A DNA stretch of 64,000 nt from Oxalobacteraceae bacterium (GTDB lineage Bacteria; Pseudomonadota; Gammaproteobacteria; Burkholderiales; Burkholderiaceae_D): positions 19,790-83,789 of the forward strand of contig OMID01000060.1 in assembly GCA_900299005.1 (NCBI GenBank). Reading direction: 5' to 3'. The translations under genes were made by a program, and so were the position numbers. Positions 25,054 through 34,029 of this stretch are shown here, in pieces; position 1 is the first letter of the stretch, and each line of letters begins with the position of its first letter. The notes under the pieces were generated by a model, which saw only the letters and a list, made by a program, of their open reading frames with translations, was not told the DNA's origin and searched no databases.

Positions 25054-27282
25054 GTGCGCGCATTCGCGGTGTTGTGCTTGAGCCTGTTTAGCGCCTTGAG
25101 CGTCTCTTCCGATGCATGCGCCGGCTTGCTGAAGCGCGACGAGGTCGACAAACTGCTAGATAGCCAGTTCATCGTCGGCGAGATGCAGGCCGACATGCCG
25201 GTCTATCCTCTGATGTTGAAAAATCCTGCCGGCGGCAAGCCTGAGCTCAAGGGGTACGCCTTCGAGTCGCTCGACTTTGAGCCGGTGCGTGGGTATAGCG
25301 GCAAGCCGATCGATGTGCTGGTCGCCATGGATCTGACCGGCAGCTTCATCGACCTGAGGCTGGTCGATCACAAAGAGCCTTTTTTCAACAACCCGACCGG
25401 CACGGCGCGACTTGGCACGTTTACGGCGCAATACACGGATCTCTCGCTGCGCCATACGGTGCGCATTCATGACTGGCGCGCAGCGACCAAGCGTGACGAT
25501 CAGTCGGCTGATCTGCAGGGCGTCAATCACGGCACCGTCACGACCAAAGCGATCGACCGATCAATCTTTGCCTCGGCAGCCAAAGTCGCGGTGGCCAAGC
25601 TTGACCCGAGCATTGCGGCTGCGGCAGCGGCGCGTCGTCGCAGCACGCGAGAGAGCTTTCGACCATTGGACTGGGACGATTTGCTGGCACGCGGGATGGT
25701 GCGCACCACCGTCATCAGACTCGATGATATCGAGCGTGCCTATGCGAATATCAACGAACCCGGAGGCGGCAAACTGGAAGGCCTTGCGCGCGATGCACCT
25801 GTGCTGCGTTTTCAGGTGGCGCTGCTTGGCATTCCCTCGATTGGCCGTAACTTGCTTGATGACGAAGGTTGGCGCTATCTGAACACCAGCCGTCGCAAAT
25901 CGCAGGCGCTGCTGGTGACCGAGAGCGGCCCGCTGGCGGCGGTGTCTGATGCCCTGTTGCGGCCAGCCCTGCCCGAAGCGCGCAGCACGGGCGATCCGCG
26001 TCTTGCTGCGCAGGACGCTCAAGCACCGATCGACCGCCCGCCTTCAGACAATGCAATTAGTGCGCTGCGGGTGCCCGATGAACTGCCATTCGTGCTGACC
26101 CAAAACGGCAAACCCCTGAAATTCAGCAGCATTGGCTATGACAAGCGCCTCAAAGTGCCTGGGTATCCGAAATCCACCAAGGCGTATTTTCTGGTGATCG
26201 ACAAGGCCACGCCGCTGGATCCGGCTCAGCCTTTTGATCTCTCATTCCGGCTGGGCCGGCGATTTGGCACCAACCAGATCATGAATCATGTCGAACAGCG
26301 CCAATTTCCTCTGGTGTATGACTTCCACGGCTGGCGGGCAACCCTGTACGACTGGTGGGATACGGATTTTTCTTCCATCGACTGGATCAAGGCATGGCAG
26401 TCACGCTGGCTGGATATCGCTGCGCTAATCATCGGACTGGGCCTACTCACCGTGGCCTTGTTCGCTCAGCGCCGGATCACGGCCAGTACACGCACACTCA
26501 CGATCTTCCGCACGGCCTATCTGATCTTCACACTGGGCTTCATCGGCTGGACTGCACAAGGACAGCTGACCATCATCAACGTGACGGCAGCCCTGGAATC
26601 ACTCAGAGGCGGAGGCGATCTCGGTTTCCTGATGAATGACCCCATGACAGTGATTCTCTGGCTATTCACCGGTGTGACGCTGCTGGTCTGGGGGCGTAGC
26701 ACCTTCTGCGGCTGGCTGTGCCCCTTCGGGGCGATGCAAGAGCTGATCAGCATGATTGCCAATCGCCTTGGCCTTCACCAGCGACGTTTGCGGGCGGCGC
26801 TTGATGCGAAGCTCAAGTGGATCAAATACCTTGTGCTGGCCGTGATCATGGGCTCGGTATTCGTCGCACCGTCATTCTCCGAGCTGGCCGTCAAGGTAGA
26901 ACCTTTCGAGACTGCGATCAGTTTTTATTTCATGCGCGATTGGCCTTATATTGTCTGGGCGGTTCTTTGCCTCGCGTTTGGATTATTTCTTTACCGAGGC
27001 TACTGTCGTTACCTATGCCCACTGGGTGCAGCACTGGCCTGCGTTAATCTGCTGCAGCGATGGCACTGGATCCCGCGCCGTGCCGAGTGCGGAACGCCAT
27101 GTCAGTCCTGCCGGCACCGCTGCGAATATCAGGCGATCACACCTGATGGCAAGATTAATTACAGTGAATGCTTCCAGTGTCTAGATTGCGTGGCAATCTA
27201 CCAGGATGACAAGCGCTGCCTGCCATTGATAGAAGAGCGCAAGCGCCGCGTCATACCCATTCGCAGCACCCAGGCGGCCTGA
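25054..27282 (+). CDS. NosR-like membrane electron-transfer protein, copy 2
   Basis: 742 residues. GTG at 25054 is chosen because GGGGGAGGG ends 5 bp upstream and a Sec signal (RAFAVLCLSLFSALSVSSDACA) begins there; the frame is open farther upstream but without a site. The same order as the 6361 homologue is seen: periplasmic FMN-binding domain (YAFESLDFEPVRGYSGKPI), membrane helices, CGWLCPFG and CRYLCPLG, then CGTPCQSCRHRCEY and ECFQCLDCVAIY. The flavin-attachment region reads HGTVTTKAIDRS, again lacking SGAT. It carries an extra 40-residue Ala/Pro insert near 330 to 370. It is followed by a SorAB-like pair, so exchange of electrons with sulfite oxidation is a reasonable inference. Confidence 0.85.
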   Translation: MRAFAVLCLSLFSALSVSSDACAGLLKRDEVDKLLDSQFIVGEMQADMPVYPLMLKNPAGGKPELKGYAFESLDFEPVRGYSGKPIDVLVAMDLTGSFIDLRLVDHKEPFFNNPTGTARLGTFTAQYTDLSLRHTVRIHDWRAATKRDDQSADLQGVNHGTVTTKAIDRSIFASAAKVAVAKLDPSIAAAAAARRRSTRESFRPLDWDDLLARGMVRTTVIRLDDIERAYANINEPGGGKLEGLARDAPVLRFQVALLGIPSIGRNLLDDEGWRYLNTSRRKSQALLVTESGPLAAVSDALLRPALPEARSTGDPRLAAQDAQAPIDRPPSDNAISALRVPDELPFVLTQNGKPLKFSSIGYDKRLKVPGYPKSTKAYFLVIDKATPLDPAQPFDLSFRLGRRFGTNQIMNHVEQRQFPLVYDFHGWRATLYDWWDTDFSSIDWIKAWQSRWLDIAALIIGLGLLTVALFAQRRITASTRTLTIFRTAYLIFTLGFIGWTAQGQLTIINVTAALESLRGGGDLGFLMNDPMTVILWLFTGVTLLVWGRSTFCGWLCPFGAMQELISMIANRLGLHQRRLRAALDAKLKWIKYLVLAVIMGSVFVAPSFSELAVKVEPFETAISFYFMRDWPYIVWAVLCLAFGLFLYRGYCRYLCPLGAALACVNLLQRWHWIPRRAECGTPCQSCRHRCEYQAITPDGKINYSECFQCLDCVAIYQDDKRCLPLIEERKRRVIPIRSTQAA

Positions 27283-27389
27283 GTGTTGGGCAGGCGGGGT
27301 ATTGGCGTGGTGCGCCGTCGTGGCGTGGTGAAGGAGCAAATCATCTTGGGTATAGTAACTTTACGGGACCGTCCTCTGGTGGAGACGAT

Positions 27390-28658
27390 ATGAGCAAGAA
27401 GAACAACGCAAACAACCAGAAAAGCGAGGATCTCCTCGACGCGGATATGCGGCGACGAGCTTTATTACTGGGGGGTGCGGGTGCCGCAGCCAGTGCCATG
27501 CTCGCTCCCTATAGCAGCATCGCGCAGGCAGCTACGACCGAAGTCGAACTGCCTTTTGCCAATGGCCGCCGCCAGCTGGTGGCCTATCCGGAAAAGCGAC
27601 CGCTGATCGTGCTCACCTCGCGCCCCCCACAATTGGAAACACCGTTCGACGTATTCAATGAAGGCCTCATTACCCCGAATGATGCGTTCTTCGTTCGCTA
27701 TCATTTATCCGGCATACCCACATCGATCGATGGCGATCGGCATCAGATCAAGATTGGCGGCAAGGCCTGTGGTCGACCCTTCACCATTTCGGTGGCTGAT
27801 CTGCGGCAGCTTTTCCGGCCTGCCGAGATCGTCGCGGTCAATCAATGTTCTGGTAATAGCCGAGGTCATTTCTCGCCCCGAGTCACGGGAGGGCAGCTAT
27901 CGAATGGCGCCATGGGGAATGCGCGCTGGGTCGGCGTGCCGCTCAAAGACGTGCTTGCGCGCGCAGAGATCATGGACAGCGCCCGTCAAGTGGTGTTCAA
28001 TGGACTGGATACCGCGCCATTTGGTGGCGGCGATTTTGTCAAATCGCTGGATATCCATCACGCGATGGATGGCGAAGTCATGCTGGCATATCAGATGAAT
28101 GGCAGCGACCTACCCATGCTTAATGGGTATCCGATCAAGCTCATCGTCCCCGGCTTTTATGGGACCTACTGGATCAAGCATCTATCTGACATCGAGATCG
28201 TCGATAACACCTATGAAGGCTTCTGGATGAAGCCGGCCTATCGCATTCCGGATAACGACTGCGCCTGCGTCGATCCGGGCAAGGCACCGCAGTCCACGCG
28301 TCCGATTGGTCGTTTCGTCGTGCGCTCTTTCATTACTTCGCTGCGTGATGGCGCGCGCATTGCTGCCGGACGCAGTGTCAACGTTCGGGGTATTGCGTTC
28401 GATGGTGGTTCGGGTATTCGCAGTGTTGCCTACTCCACCGATGGCGGCCTGACCTGGCGCGAGGCGGCTCTGGGCCGGGAATTGAGTCGCTACTCATTCA
28501 GAGAATTTACGTTTGGTTTTACGCCTGCAGGCGGCGATTACGACTTGCGGGTTCGCGCCACGGCCCGCTCGGGTGAAACTCAGCCTGACCACGCCAAGTG
28601 GCAACCGGCTGGCTACATGCGCAATGTCATCGAATCTGTGCGCGTCACTGCGGCGTAA
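27390..28658 (+). CDS. Periplasmic sulfite dehydrogenase, molybdenum subunit (SorA-like)
   Basis: 422 residues with a Tat signal (MRRRALLLGGAGAAASAML after a 20-residue leader). The sulfite-oxidase fold follows: the molybdenum-ligand Cys C153 in AVNQCSGNSRGHFSP, GNARWVGVPLKDVL, YPIKLIVPGFYGTYWIKHL and a C-terminal dimerisation domain (GIAFDGGSGIRSVAYSTDGG). SorA oxidises sulfite to sulfate and passes electrons to a cytochrome c. The next gene, 13 bp downstream, is a haem protein of the right size. Other Moco oxidoreductases of this family (SoxC-like) are possible. Confidence 0.87.
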   Translation: MSKKNNANNQKSEDLLDADMRRRALLLGGAGAAASAMLAPYSSIAQAATTEVELPFANGRRQLVAYPEKRPLIVLTSRPPQLETPFDVFNEGLITPNDAFFVRYHLSGIPTSIDGDRHQIKIGGKACGRPFTISVADLRQLFRPAEIVAVNQCSGNSRGHFSPRVTGGQLSNGAMGNARWVGVPLKDVLARAEIMDSARQVVFNGLDTAPFGGGDFVKSLDIHHAMDGEVMLAYQMNGSDLPMLNGYPIKLIVPGFYGTYWIKHLSDIEIVDNTYEGFWMKPAYRIPDNDCACVDPGKAPQSTRPIGRFVVRSFITSLRDGARIAAGRSVNVRGIAFDGGSGIRSVAYSTDGGLTWREAALGRELSRYSFREFTFGFTPAGGDYDLRVRATARSGETQPDHAKWQPAGYMRNVIESVRVTAA

Positions 28659-28671
28659 TTCGGAGGATAGG

Positions 28672-29040
28672 ATGCCTGCTGATTCATTCATGCCGAAAGA
28701 CCTCATGAAAAAACGTGGATTAATTTTTTCTTTCGTGGCCGTAGCCCTGCTCAGCGCGACCGGCGTTGCCGGCGCTCGCGTCAAGACGATTAATCTGCCG
28801 CCTGATGGCGTGCAGCTAAGAGCGAGTCCGCTGCCCGGGTATGAAAAAGCGCGGATCAGCTGCGTGGCCTGCCACTCGGCAGAGTACATGCAGTATCAGC
28901 CACCGACGGCGGCTCGTCCCTACTGGGAAAACATGGTCAAGCGGATGAAGGCGGTATTCAATGCGCCGCTGGAGGACGCTGATATTCCCGACATCGTTGA
29001 TTATCTGGTCAAGACCTACGGCAATGAGCAGGCGCCCTAG
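28672..29040 (+). CDS. Cytochrome c, sulfite dehydrogenase partner (SorB-like)
   Basis: 122 residues from ATG 28672 with CGGAGGATAGG upstream. A signal (MKKRGLIFSFVAVALLSATGVAGA) starts at an internal Met, residue 12; translation from there is also possible. One haem site CVACH is followed by a possible axial Met in AEYMQYQPP or later (ENMVKRMKAV). SorB is the electron acceptor of SorA in a periplasmic heterodimer. It is cotranscribed with the SorA-like gene. Confidence 0.82.
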   Translation: MPADSFMPKDLMKKRGLIFSFVAVALLSATGVAGARVKTINLPPDGVQLRASPLPGYEKARISCVACHSAEYMQYQPPTAARPYWENMVKRMKAVFNAPLEDADIPDIVDYLVKTYGNEQAP

Positions 29041-29097
29041 ACGCGCCACTGTGGGCGATGTCGGTAGGGCATGGGTTGAGGCGTCAAGGGTGATGCT

Positions 29098-29982
29098 CTA
29101 GGGGGACGGTAGGCTCGAGATGGCGAGTCGATAGCTGAAATCCACCTCACAGGTGTCGACGTTGCCTTCAACGGGTGCCGCCGCAGCCGGCAGCGGTGCG
29201 CACGCCACGGGGACATGCGCCGCACCAGCGAGCAGGCCTGAGGTCGGGTCGAGTCCTATCCACCCGATGTCGGGGACATAGGCCTCGCACCACGCGTGCA
29301 GCTCGATTTGATCGGCGTGGGATACTGAGGGTGCTTCCGCAGGCTGCGCTGGCGGCGAGGGCTGCATCAGATAGCCGGATACAAAGCGTGCAGCAAAACC
29401 GCAGTGTCTGAGCAATTGAACCAGCAGCCAGCCGCTATCCCGGCAAGAGCCGCTTTGCTTGTGCAAGGTCTGTTCCGGCGTCTGTACACCATGCTCCCGA
29501 CGCACCAGATAGCGGATGTCGCTGTGAACGCGTTGATTGATCGCCAGTAGAAAATCAGTGGCTCGCCTAGTGCTGCGGTCTATCGTCCCCAGGTACTGTT
29601 GCAGCAGCGCTCCGGCGGGCTCAAGATGCCGGTAGGGCGCCAGTGCTTTTATCAATGGCGAATCATAGACCGGTGGGACGTCACAGGCATCGGGGTGGAG
29701 CAGAGTGCCGAAAGGATGGATTATCAGATCGTCGATCACCAGATCCACGCTGATACGAAACAGCTCACAGGCGTCCGGGAAGCTGACTTCGGCTATCTCA
29801 TTCGAGAACGCGTCCTGCATCCATCGCACAACTCCGCTGGCGGGTTCCACCTTCATCGCGTAGCTGATGACTCGACCGCGGTAGTGCGGCGCAGGCCGCA
29901 GTCGGATGATTTGCGGTCCCAGCCGAACATGGCGGTCGTAAAGATATTGGGTAACGTGATGTAAAGCGATAGGCATGGACAC
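29098..29982 (-). CDS. Transglutaminase-like cysteine protease family protein
   Basis: 294 residues, cytoplasmic. An N-terminal bacterial transglutaminase-like domain (HHVTQYLYDRHVRLGPQIIRLRP) precedes the catalytic core: C180 (GSCRDSGWLLVQLL), H229 (ELHAWCEAYVP) and D245 (GLDPTSG), a complete Cys-His-Asp triad. Members of this type often sit with circularly permuted ATP-grasp and alpha-E genes, which are absent here. Substrate unknown. It is convergent with the SorB-like gene and divergent from the RraA gene. Confidence 0.85.
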   Translation of the reverse strand: MSMPIALHHVTQYLYDRHVRLGPQIIRLRPAPHYRGRVISYAMKVEPASGVVRWMQDAFSNEIAEVSFPDACELFRISVDLVIDDLIIHPFGTLLHPDACDVPPVYDSPLIKALAPYRHLEPAGALLQQYLGTIDRSTRRATDFLLAINQRVHSDIRYLVRREHGVQTPEQTLHKQSGSCRDSGWLLVQLLRHCGFAARFVSGYLMQPSPPAQPAEAPSVSHADQIELHAWCEAYVPDIGWIGLDPTSGLLAGAAHVPVACAPLPAAAAPVEGNVDTCEVDFSYRLAISSLPSP

Positions 29983-30224
29983 GGTAGTGCGATGCTTTGA
30001 TATCGATAATCCGGGGGGACGGTTTCCAGGGATGAAGTGTACGGTATCTGGCAGTGCGCCTTCCCACTTGAGTTCGCAGTCCTGTCAATCAGCGACGCCT
30101 GACCGTTGTGCGGTAAGCTCCGTCGATCGACCGTCGCACCTGGTGTTTGTTCCGATAGCGTTTCGCTAAGTCTGCCCAGTGCGGCAACTCACACACGACT
30201 GAAAAACCTGCCAAGGAGACAGAG

Positions 30225-30965
30225 ATGCGAAAGGCAAGACTGCGCGCCATCGTGATGGGTGCGCTGATGATGTGGGTCGCAGGCATGAGCAGCAGTGCGC
30301 TGGCGATGACGCCCGAGCAGATCATTGCTGCCCTCGAGCGACCTGAGAACAGTACCGGCAACATCGCCGACGCCGTGGAGGAAGCGACGGGTGCGCGGGG
30401 CTGGATGTCGTCTGACATGAAGCCCATCTATGATGCGCGCATTGTAGGCCGTGCCGCTACGGCCCTGATGCGCCCAGTGCTCAAGAATGACACTCGCAAG
30501 TACCCAAACCATATGCTCGATATCCTCGATGAGGCGCCGGCCGGGTCGGTGCTGGTGTATGTGATGCAGGACGGTCTGGAAATCGCGGCGATGGGCAACC
30601 TGATGGGTACGACCGCCAAGGTACGCGGTCTCGCGGGTGCGGTCATTGATGGCGCAGTGCGGGACATCACTGAGCTGAAGCGACTGGCATTTCCTGTCTG
30701 GTCTCGCCGAGTCAGTCCGGCCACTTCGGTCGGTCGCATGATCAGTGTGGACAAGCAGATACCGGTGAAATGCGGCGAGATCATGGTGCATCCGGGAGAT
30801 TACATCGTGGCCGACGCCGATGGTGTTGTGGTGGTGCCGACGGCCGCGGCCGAGAAGGTCGTTGTCCTTCTCAAACAGTACGACGACAAGGAATCGAAGA
30901 TGATTCCGATCATTGAACGCGAGAAGTCGATGCGCAAGGCGCTGGAGCAGTACAACCGCTACTGA
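30225..30965 (+). CDS. RraA-family protein with an N-terminal signal peptide
   Basis: 246 residues. The RraA/HMG-aldolase-like core is clear: IYDARIVGRAATALMRPVLKND, then GNLMGTTAKVRGLAGAVIDGAVRDI, which holds the family's G-x-V-x-DG-x-x-RD metal and substrate motif, and HPGDYIVADADGVVVVP. What is odd is residues 1-27 (RKARLRAIVMGALMMWVAGMS then SSALA), which look like a Sec signal, whereas RraA-fold enzymes (RNase E inhibitor, pyruvate aldolases, acid lyases) are cytoplasmic. It may be a periplasmic aldolase or lyase. AAGGAGACAGAG precedes the ATG. Confidence 0.8.
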   Translation: MRKARLRAIVMGALMMWVAGMSSSALAMTPEQIIAALERPENSTGNIADAVEEATGARGWMSSDMKPIYDARIVGRAATALMRPVLKNDTRKYPNHMLDILDEAPAGSVLVYVMQDGLEIAAMGNLMGTTAKVRGLAGAVIDGAVRDITELKRLAFPVWSRRVSPATSVGRMISVDKQIPVKCGEIMVHPGDYIVADADGVVVVPTAAAEKVVVLLKQYDDKESKMIPIIEREKSMRKALEQYNRY

Positions 30966-31104
30966 GTTCGCAACTGCGTCAGAGCGGGCGGAATGACCGG
31001 TCCGGACCCAGCGGCATGCCGCACGCCTGCCTACTGCCTGCTGACCACCCCCTGCGGGCTCTGGCCGGTGATGCACGCGAACGCAAGGTCCGTCCACCAG
31101 AAAA

Positions 31105-32604
31105 TCAGCAGCGGATCCCGATGATGCTTACATCGTCGCGGCGCTGGTCTTGCCCCTGCCAGTCGGCAAGCGCTGCCAGCAATGCCTGTTTTGCGTCGCT
31201 AGCTGTTTGGATTGCATCGTTTGCCAGTGTGTGCTCAATGCGCCTGTTCCCGAAGCTTTTCCGGTGCGCGGGATCGCTGCCAATTTGATCCGTTACGCCA
31301 TCGGTCACCATCACCAGCAGATCACCCTCGGCCAGACTGATATGGTGTTCCAGCGGCGCTTGCGCGGGCGGCTTGAGATACCCGAGGCTGATGCGGCTTG
31401 CGCGATGGTGAATTACTGCGCCCGCGTGGCGGTGGAACAGATCGATCTTTGCGCCAGCGAACACCAGCTCGCGGCCACCGGGAGCGATGCGGATGATCGC
31501 GGCATCGCACCCATCATCGCTGGCCTTGTTTTCGCCTGCCTGATGCAGGCTCTCGCGCATGCCCGCATCGAGGGCTTGGAGTGCTTGCGCAGGCCGCACC
31601 GACGGATCGTGCGCAAAGATTCGGGCCATCGTCGATATCACCAACACTGAGAGCATGGCACCCGGCACGCCATGTCCAGTGCAATCCACCAGCGCCAGCG
31701 TGAAGCTGCCATCGCTACCTTTGTGTGTCCACCAGATATCGCCACCGATCAGGTCGCGCGGCTGCCACGCAATATCAATCGATTGGAAGGGGCCGCTCAG
31801 CTGTGCAATGTCGGGCATTTGTCCCTGCTGCAGCAGCCGCGCATACTGAATGGATTCCATGATCACGGAAAGCGAACGGTTCGATTGCTCTACAACGTTT
31901 TTAAGCAAGGACTCGCGCGCTTCCAGTCGGCTTTCCACAAGAATGACCTCGGCGCTTGGATCGCTGCTTGTTCGGCGGGTAAAGCTGACGCGGTAATGGA
32001 ACGCCGCCCAGTTCGGACCATGCGTAGTTTTGTCGGCAAGATAGCGGATATCCAGATCCCACTCACCCGAAGTGCTGCGGATCAGGAATGAAGCGAAAAT
32101 ACCTCTGGTGAAATCATGATGATCTGGTTCAGCGAAGGTGCTCGCCACGATGTCGAACTGATGATCACCCAGCGCGGTGCAGCGTGCGCAGAACAGATGA
32201 TGATAACGGTCCACCATGTAGGCAAAGTTGACGGTATAAGCGTGACAGATGTTGTGAATCATCGTTTCGAGCGCCTGACGCTCTGTCGCTGCGTTGCCGG
32301 CTGCCACGCGCATCGCCGCGCGATAGTTGTGATGATCTTCCTGCAACTGGGGTATGAGCGAATATTGCAGATCCGAGGTGGTGAAACCGAATGAGTAAAG
32401 CGCTTCGGCACCATAGCGAGCCAGCGCGGTCCTGTGCATGGCACGCCGCGCCTCGGCGGGGTACCACGCTTCCATGTCGATCTCGTGTATACCAAGCTCG
32501 GCGAGTGCCTGCACACCCAGAGATCCGAGAGAAGACATGCTGCGCACCGTCGCCGCCAGCATCCGGCCTTTGACCATCAGATCGCCATCCGTATCGAGCG
32601 CCAT
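31105..32604 (-). CDS. SpoIIE-type PP2C serine phosphatase with unrecognised sensor domain
   Basis: 499 residues. The C-terminal 240 form a PPM/SpoIIE phosphatase: GGDIWW (metal Asp), DCTGHGVPGAMLSVL (metal Asp and Gly), VMVTDGVTDQ and the last motif QRRDDVSIIGIR. The N-terminal about 200 residues form a domain I do not recognise, with many His (HHLFCARCTALGDHQF) and a predicted helix linking to the phosphatase (VEQSNRSLSVIMESIQYARLLQQGQM). Such proteins dephosphorylate anti-sigma antagonists in partner-switching systems; no partner kinase or STAS gene lies nearby. Confidence 0.82.
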   Translation of the reverse strand: MALDTDGDLMVKGRMLAATVRSMSSLGSLGVQALAELGIHEIDMEAWYPAEARRAMHRTALARYGAEALYSFGFTTSDLQYSLIPQLQEDHHNYRAAMRVAAGNAATERQALETMIHNICHAYTVNFAYMVDRYHHLFCARCTALGDHQFDIVASTFAEPDHHDFTRGIFASFLIRSTSGEWDLDIRYLADKTTHGPNWAAFHYRVSFTRRTSSDPSAEVILVESRLEARESLLKNVVEQSNRSLSVIMESIQYARLLQQGQMPDIAQLSGPFQSIDIAWQPRDLIGGDIWWTHKGSDGSFTLALVDCTGHGVPGAMLSVLVISTMARIFAHDPSVRPAQALQALDAGMRESLHQAGENKASDDGCDAAIIRIAPGGRELVFAGAKIDLFHRHAGAVIHHRASRISLGYLKPPAQAPLEHHISLAEGDLLVMVTDGVTDQIGSDPAHRKSFGNRRIEHTLANDAIQTASDAKQALLAALADWQGQDQRRDDVSIIGIRC

Positions 32605-32756
32605 CGTCCGCTGCCTTGATGATTTACCTTGTGGGTTGCTGCCTCGCTGGTGGGAGTTTGCCTGAATTTTAAGAACTGAGGTCGATTATTGAAATTTGCA
32701 GGCCACGCCCTCATGTCTGCTCTCGTCTTCACACCTGGGCAGGAAAGAGCGATGTC

Positions 32757-33866
32757 ATGACGACTACGGTCAAAACAGAAGTTTCAATTTTTTTATTGCT
32801 TGCGGCGATCGTGATTTCACTGGCCGGAGTGCCTGCTGCGTTGGCTGGTGTGAACGCTGCCCCGCGCCCGGTGACGCCGCGCGGCGAGCTGCACCCCGAC
32901 GAGAAGGCGACGATAGACTTGTTTGACAAATCGAAAGCCTCGGTCGTGTTTATTTCCACTCGCGAAAAGGTCGTCGATTTGTGGACCCGAAATGTGTTCT
33001 CCGTGCCGCGAGGCACAGGGTCCGGCTTTATCTGGGATGATGAGGGTCACGTCATCACCAACTTCCATGTTATCGAGGGCGTTAACGAGGCGCGTGTGCG
33101 TCTGGCAGATGGTCGGGACTACAAGGCAGTACTGGTGGGCGTGAGTCCGGCGCATGACATCGCCGTACTGAAGATTGCGGTTGATTTCAAACGTCCTCCA
33201 CCCGTGCCGATTGGCGAGAGCGCAAGGCTACGAACCGGCCAGAAGGTGTACGCCATCGGCAATCCGTTTGGGCTTGACTGGACCCTCACTACCGGGATCA
33301 TCTCGGCGATGAATCGTTCGCTGCCGGGCAACAATGGCACCCAGATCGATCATCTGATTCAGACTGATGCGGCCATCAATCCCGGTAATTCGGGCGGTCC
33401 GCTGCTTGACTCGGCCGGGCGTCTGATCGGCATTAACACCGCCATCTACAGCCCCAGTGGCGCCAGCGCGGGCATCGGCTTTGCGGTGCCGGTCGATACA
33501 GTCAATCGCGTCGTGCCGGAGCTGATCAAGCATGGAAAATACCTGCGCCCGTCATTGGGTATTGGCATGGCCGAAGACATCAATCAAAAACTCAGCGAAT
33601 TCCTGGGCAGGAAGGGCGTCTTCGTGCTGAAGGTGTACCGTGGTTCAGCGGCTGACCGGGCCGGGCTGAAAGCGGCCAGCGTGTCGGCGGATGGCGCGGT
33701 CACACCCGGAGATATCATCACGGCCATCGATGGTGTGCCCGTTGAGTCCGTCGCAAAACTGATGTCGCGACTCGATGATTTCAGTGTGGGAAGCAAGGTT
33801 AAGCTCACAGTACAGCGGGGCGCAGAGAAGACAGAGATATCACTGACACTCGAGGCACAGCGCTAA
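32757..33866 (+). CDS. HtrA/Deg-family serine protease with one PDZ domain
   Basis: 369 residues with a signal or anchor helix (residues 9-30). A trypsin-like domain carries the catalytic triad H104 (NFHVIEG), D134 (AHDIAVLKI) and S212 (NPGNSGGPLLD). One PDZ domain follows (about 280-365, YLRPSLGIGMAEDI then GDIITAIDGVPVES). DegS-like length and a single PDZ suggest a regulatory or quality-control protease of the periplasm. No rseA or sigma-E gene is adjacent. Confidence 0.9.
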   Translation: MTTTVKTEVSIFLLLAAIVISLAGVPAALAGVNAAPRPVTPRGELHPDEKATIDLFDKSKASVVFISTREKVVDLWTRNVFSVPRGTGSGFIWDDEGHVITNFHVIEGVNEARVRLADGRDYKAVLVGVSPAHDIAVLKIAVDFKRPPPVPIGESARLRTGQKVYAIGNPFGLDWTLTTGIISAMNRSLPGNNGTQIDHLIQTDAAINPGNSGGPLLDSAGRLIGINTAIYSPSGASAGIGFAVPVDTVNRVVPELIKHGKYLRPSLGIGMAEDINQKLSEFLGRKGVFVLKVYRGSAADRAGLKAASVSADGAVTPGDIITAIDGVPVESVAKLMSRLDDFSVGSKVKLTVQRGAEKTEISLTLEAQR

Positions 33867-34029
33867 AGAAGCTGGTTCATTAGCTCCAGGCGAGGTGATC
33901 ACTGTCAGAGGCTTTTAGGCGGATCAATTGTGGAGGCCCCTGCCGGGGTTGACCGACGACGGCAGCGCACAGGGGAGTTCCAGAACCGTCAAAGACCTTA
34001 CAATAGCGCGATTCACCGTTCGACTCAGG

